From assembly GCA_964450305.1 (NCBI GenBank), contig CAYVFB010000007.1, forward strand, positions 11,354 to 75,353: a stretch of 64,000 nt of DNA. The letters are read 5' to 3'. Below the pieces are notes generated by a model, which did not search any database, was not told the origin of the DNA, and saw only the letters and a program-made list of their open reading frames with translations. Position numbers and translations under genes: made by a program. Positions within the stretch are counted from its first letter, which is position 1, and every line of letters starts with the position of its first letter. Below are positions 60,548-64,000 of the stretch, one piece after another. This DNA is from JAAYJG01 sp964450305. GTDB lineage: Bacteria; Bacillota; Clostridia; DSM-8532.

Positions 60548-60994
60548 GTGAGCGTAGTTCAAGGTCAACAGGAACAAACGATATATAATGGGTTTATTCT
60601 CAATGACATACATCAGGCCTGTGAAAAAGTACGTTTAATTTTGGCCGGCATTCAGAATGCGGTAGGGCTGAATACCGATCAGTCCTTTGATGTGCACATC
60701 ATTCTCAGTGAATTGCTGCAAAATGCCATACGACATGGCTGCAGCATTCAGCAGAACAAGGTATATATGAATGTGTGCATCAGCGGAAAAGATATGCTGA
60801 GCATAACCGTAAAAGATAATGGGAAGGGTTTCGATGTCTTCAAAACGCTCGAACAGCCACAGAAAAAGCAGGTCTGCCATTGGTCCGAGCTGTCCGAAAA
60901 TGGCAGGGGCCTTCAAATCGTGAAAAACCTGTGCGATGATATGGTCTTCAGCCAGAAGGGCAACTGTGTTACCGTCAGAAAAAGGCTTAGCTGA
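60548..60994 (+). CDS. GHKL ATPase (RsbW/SpoIIAB-like serine kinase), intact ATP site
   Basis: A 148-residue HATPase_c_2-type protein. Unlike RsbW just upstream, its ATP site is complete: N box ELLQNAIRHG (Glu55, Asn59), G1 DNGKG (90-94) and G2 GRGLQIV (119-125). It may be the working kinase for RsbV or a second input to the switch. The GTG at 60548 is chosen because AAGGAG lies 7 bp upstream. It is 126 bp after sigB and probably in the same transcript. Confidence 0.8.
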   Translation: MSVVQGQQEQTIYNGFILNDIHQACEKVRLILAGIQNAVGLNTDQSFDVHIILSELLQNAIRHGCSIQQNKVYMNVCISGKDMLSITVKDNGKGFDVFKTLEQPQKKQVCHWSELSENGRGLQIVKNLCDDMVFSQKGNCVTVRKRLS

Positions 60995-61348
60995 TAAGTT
61001 TAGCTTTTCATCCTGCGCTGTCGGGATCATCTCTCACTTTGTAATACGATGCCAGCATGGTGTTCTTTTGTATTCGCAATGAATAGAATTGTAAAATTAT
61101 GCCACGAAGGTTAGGGAAGGACAAATTTCCACTGGTAAAAACGAGCTTGATGTGATAAAATAGTATCGTACGTAGTGTTTTGGTTTTTCGGCAGATAGAA
61201 AACCCGCAAGAGCTTCCGCACGGTGAATGCCGCAGTTTATGCTGTAATCACAGGGCAATCACCGGTTCGTGTTCAATTTATTTTCAGTGTCTTCATACTG
61301 CGGCCACAAAACGAACGTATGATAGGGTATGAAACGGAGTGATAAAGA

Positions 61349-63682
61349 ATGATGAAATGTTCGATCTGCAAGGTGAATGTTGCAGTTATTTTTATAAACA
61401 AGGTCATAGACGGCAAGCAGCAACCAACAGGGCTATGCCTTTCCTGCGCGCAAAAGCAGGGGATGGAGCCTCTGAACCAGATCATCCAGCAAACAGGCAT
61501 GACCCAGCAGGATTTTGAAAACCTGAACAACCAAATGGCAAACATGTTTGACAATGTGGACATGGACACCCTGAACGAAGCCCTGCCGGATGATGAAGAA
61601 AACATAGGCACCCAATTGCTGCGTTCATTGGCGGCTTCCGAAAGAAACAACCAAAGCACACAGGGGGAAACCGAAAGTGCCAGTCATGACGGGGTAAGGG
61701 TGAAGGCGAGAAAACCAGCACCCAAGCGTAAATTTTTAGATACGTATGGTATAAACCTTACTGACAGGGCGGAAAAAGGTGAGATAGACAGAATTATTGG
61801 CCGCCAGCGTGAAATTGAAAGAGTGGTCCAAATCCTCAACCGCCGCGCCAAGAACAACCCGGTGCTGATCGGTGAGCCTGGTGTGGGTAAAACAGCCATT
61901 GCGGAAGGGCTGGCCGTTAGAATCATCAATCGGCAGGTACCTGCGAAGTTTTTCACCACCGAGGTGTATTTGCTGGATCTGGCTGCAATTGTAGCAGGTA
62001 CTCAATTCAGGGGCCAATTTGAGGCCAGAATGAAATCTATCATCAAAGAAGCCCAGGAAAGCGGCAATATCATTTTGGTGATCGATGAGCTGCACAATAT
62101 TGTTGGAGCGGGGGACGCTGAAGGCGGGGCGATGAATGCCGCAAATATTCTCAAGCCTGCGCTGGCTCGTGGTGAGGTTCAGGTGATCGGCGCCACAACC
62201 CTGGATGAATACCGCAAGCATATTGAAAAGGACGCCGCACTGGAAAGGCGGTTTCAACCGGTTATCGTCGATGAGCCCTCTGAAGAGGAATCCATTGAAA
62301 TTCTAAAGGGAATTCGACATTATTACGAGGATTTTCATCAGGTCAGAATATCCGACCAGGCCATCGAAGCGGCCGTAAAGCTGTCAGCCCGGTATATCCA
62401 TGACAGATATCTTCCCGACAAGGCCATTGATGTGATCGATGAGGCCGGTTCCCGAGTGAACCTGCACAATCACGGCATGGCCGAACTGGAAGCCCTGAAG
62501 CTGGAGCTGCAAAAGGTGCAGGAGGCTAAAGAGCAGGCGGCACAGCATGATGATTACCGAAAAGCGGCAGACTATAAAGTAGAGGAATGCAGGCTGCAGG
62601 AGAAGGTGAACCAGCTATCGCAAACCAGTGGAACCGCCGATGTCTCGGTAGAAGATATCGCTTTTGTCATCGAATCCTGGACGAAAATTCCGGTTCGAAC
62701 TATCACCGAAGCCGAAGCACAAAAGCTGATGGTTCTCGAGGACAGGCTGCATAAAAGAGTGGTCGGCCAGCATAAGGCCATTGAGAGCCTGGCCAGGGCT
62801 GTCCGTCGCAATCGTTCCGACTTCCGGAAAAAGCGCAAGCCCAACTCGTTCATTTTTGTAGGCCCAACGGGTGTGGGAAAAACAGAGCTGGCCAGGGCCG
62901 TGGCTCAGGAGCTGTTTGGTAATGAGGACGCGATGATCCGGCTGGATATGTCCGAGTACATGGAAAAACACACCGTATCCAAGCTCATCGGCGCTCCTCC
63001 GGGTTATATCGGCTTTGATCAGGGCGGTCAACTAACAGAGAAAGTGCGCAGGAGGCCCTATTCAGTCATCCTGATGGATGAAATTGAAAAAGCGCACCCG
63101 GATGTTTATAATATGCTCCTTCAGATCATGGAGGACGGCCGGCTTACCGACAGCCATGGCCGCACGGTTGGGTTTGAGAACACCATCCTGATCATGACCT
63201 CCAATGCTGGCACCAGCAACAGAAGCTTTGGCATCGGCTTTAACAATGAAAACCAGGCTGCTTTGGAAAAGCAGGTGATGGACGCAGTGAAGGAAACCTT
63301 CCGCCCAGAGTTCCTGAACAGGGTGGACGAGGTGATCGTCTTTGATGTATTAACGAAGGAACAGCTGAACGAGATTGTCGATCTGATGCTGAAAGAGGTT
63401 GCGCTGAATACCACCGAAAAGGGAGTTGGGTTTACAGTCAGCGCCGCAGCACGCGAAGCCCTGGTGGAAAAGGGGTACAGCCCGAAGTTCGGGGCAAGGC
63501 CGCTGCGCAAGAAAATTCAGCAGTATATCGAGGACGAACTGGCCGAAAGGTATCTGCGCGGCGAGTTGAAAAGCGGTTCGACGGTTCAGATTGATTATGT
63601 CGACGACCAATTCAGCTTTTTGGTGCAAGCTGCGCCGGAAATGCTTCCCGCACCCGGCCCGTCATTGGTCAGGAAGAACTGA
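61349..63682 (+). CDS. clpE: ClpE-type AAA+ unfoldase with N-terminal zinc finger
   Basis: A 777-residue Clp ATPase. Residues 4-33 are a zinc finger (Cys4/Cys7 and Cys30/Cys33), as in ClpE and McsA, in place of the ClpC N-domain. AAA-1: Walker A GEPGVGKT (175-182), Walker B VIDELHN. A UVR-like linker lies at about 400-420. AAA-2: Walker A GPTGVGKT (505-512), Walker B ILMDEIEKAH. The ClpP-binding loop near IGFDQGG is plausible. GGAG lies ~10 bp upstream; ATG 61352 is an alternative. No CtsR heptad repeat (GGTCAAA) was found in the 354-bp upstream gap. Confidence 0.93.
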   Translation: MMKCSICKVNVAVIFINKVIDGKQQPTGLCLSCAQKQGMEPLNQIIQQTGMTQQDFENLNNQMANMFDNVDMDTLNEALPDDEENIGTQLLRSLAASERNNQSTQGETESASHDGVRVKARKPAPKRKFLDTYGINLTDRAEKGEIDRIIGRQREIERVVQILNRRAKNNPVLIGEPGVGKTAIAEGLAVRIINRQVPAKFFTTEVYLLDLAAIVAGTQFRGQFEARMKSIIKEAQESGNIILVIDELHNIVGAGDAEGGAMNAANILKPALARGEVQVIGATTLDEYRKHIEKDAALERRFQPVIVDEPSEEESIEILKGIRHYYEDFHQVRISDQAIEAAVKLSARYIHDRYLPDKAIDVIDEAGSRVNLHNHGMAELEALKLELQKVQEAKEQAAQHDDYRKAADYKVEECRLQEKVNQLSQTSGTADVSVEDIAFVIESWTKIPVRTITEAEAQKLMVLEDRLHKRVVGQHKAIESLARAVRRNRSDFRKKRKPNSFIFVGPTGVGKTELARAVAQELFGNEDAMIRLDMSEYMEKHTVSKLIGAPPGYIGFDQGGQLTEKVRRRPYSVILMDEIEKAHPDVYNMLLQIMEDGRLTDSHGRTVGFENTILIMTSNAGTSNRSFGIGFNNENQAALEKQVMDAVKETFRPEFLNRVDEVIVFDVLTKEQLNEIVDLMLKEVALNTTEKGVGFTVSAAAREALVEKGYSPKFGARPLRKKIQQYIEDELAERYLRGELKSGSTVQIDYVDDQFSFLVQAAPEMLPAPGPSLVRKN

Positions 63683-63772
63683 ACGATTTAGTAAATTGTC
63701 CTGTAACAGGAATAAAAACGCAGGAAGAACACTTATTAACATTTAAAAACATATTTCGGAAAAGTCTTTTTT

Positions 63773-63809
63773 GCATGAGGCGGATGGCGAAAGTCATTCG
63801 CCGCATGTG
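63773..63809 (+). terminator. Hairpin downstream of clpE
   Basis: GGCGGATG and CATTCGCC pair over 8 bp with one G-U around an 8-nt loop, extended outward by GCATG/CATG pairing. A TTTCT run follows a few bases later. The remaining sequence to the window end (63810-64000) is AT-rich with no gene I can support. Confidence 0.45.
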
Positions 63810-64000
63810 CTTTCTACACAATGCTTTCAAACCACCTTCTAATCCATTGAGTAAAAAAGGATTAGTAGAAACAAATTGTATGATGATAAAAATAGCACCT
63901 TTCGTCTCTATGGCTCGCTTAGTAATTGAGTTTTAGCTTTGTATACACTTAACCGTGTAATACAATTTGTATCTTATGGAAGGTTCTTCTTCTCCAGTAA

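Noticed and set aside
61326..61331. GGGTAT upstream of clpE as a SigB -10 element
   Set aside because: No GTTT-type -35 lies 12-15 bp upstream, and the motif is very close to the start codon.

Overview
The window looks like chromosomal DNA of an anaerobic, spore-forming Gram-positive bacterium of the class Clostridia. The evidence is a YpeB-type germination protein, a V-type ATPase, an Rnf ferredoxin:NAD+ oxidoreductase, an RsbV/RsbW/SigB partner-switching module, Mini-RNase III with RlmB, a Crh-like HPr paralogue and a ClpE-type ATPase, together with strong AGGAGG ribosome binding sites and frequent TTG/GTG starts. I see no phage, plasmid, transposase, rRNA, tRNA or CRISPR sequence. I cannot name the genus from sequence alone.

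Layout. 1-5.2 kb: end of ypeB, an orphan hisI-hisE pair, a zinc-ribbon membrane protein, argD (reverse) with an ArgR-type operator, and an EamA transporter. 5.2-14.2 kb: a nine-gene V-type ATPase operon behind one promoter. 14.2-18.7 kb: an FAD-dependent dehydrogenase flanked by two paralogous small ORFs (49 and 53 codons), the first large dispersed repeat (copy A), and two membrane proteins. 19-26.7 kb: cell-wall polysaccharide genes (glycosyltransferase, DUF4330 protein, O-antigen-ligase-like protein, a glycosyltransferase-CsaB fusion) and a methyltransferase. 26.9-33.3 kb: a five-gene reverse-strand operon for an ABC exporter (ATPase, permease, adaptor) with its response regulator and histidine kinase. 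33.5-38.1 kb: an HEXXH-containing conserved protein between direct repeats, purC with a structured leader, a CapK/PaaK-like ligase and a flippase. 38.2-39.9 kb: a small ORF opposed by a possible antisense RNA, then mrnC-rlmB.

40.0-49.9 kb is the bioenergetic core. Four genes encode subunits related to group-4 [NiFe] hydrogenases / complex I (HyfB-, HyfC-, HyfI- and HyfG-like), but the large subunit has lost all four Ni-ligand cysteines, the antiporter-like subunit has lost its hallmark charged residues, and no ferredoxin-like subunit is present. The complete rnfCDGEAB operon follows directly, under its own promoter. This is the most unusual system in the window.

50-64 kb: an inverted-repeat element and repeat copy B in the leader of a lipoprotein gene, a DUF192 protein, an ECF sigma/anti-sigma pair, a Crh-like protein with uvrC, greA, repeat copy C ahead of lysS, a J-like membrane protein, a SigB module with an unusual RsbW and a second, intact GHKL ATPase, and clpE.

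Two repeat classes run through the window: a ~320-bp multi-hairpin element (copies A, B, C), always in the same orientation just upstream of a gene, and many 25-45-bp palindromes built on GGGACAGGTCCC-like cores, some of which supply stop codons and C-terminal codons of neighbouring genes. Family assignments rest on motif recognition by eye; no database search was possible.
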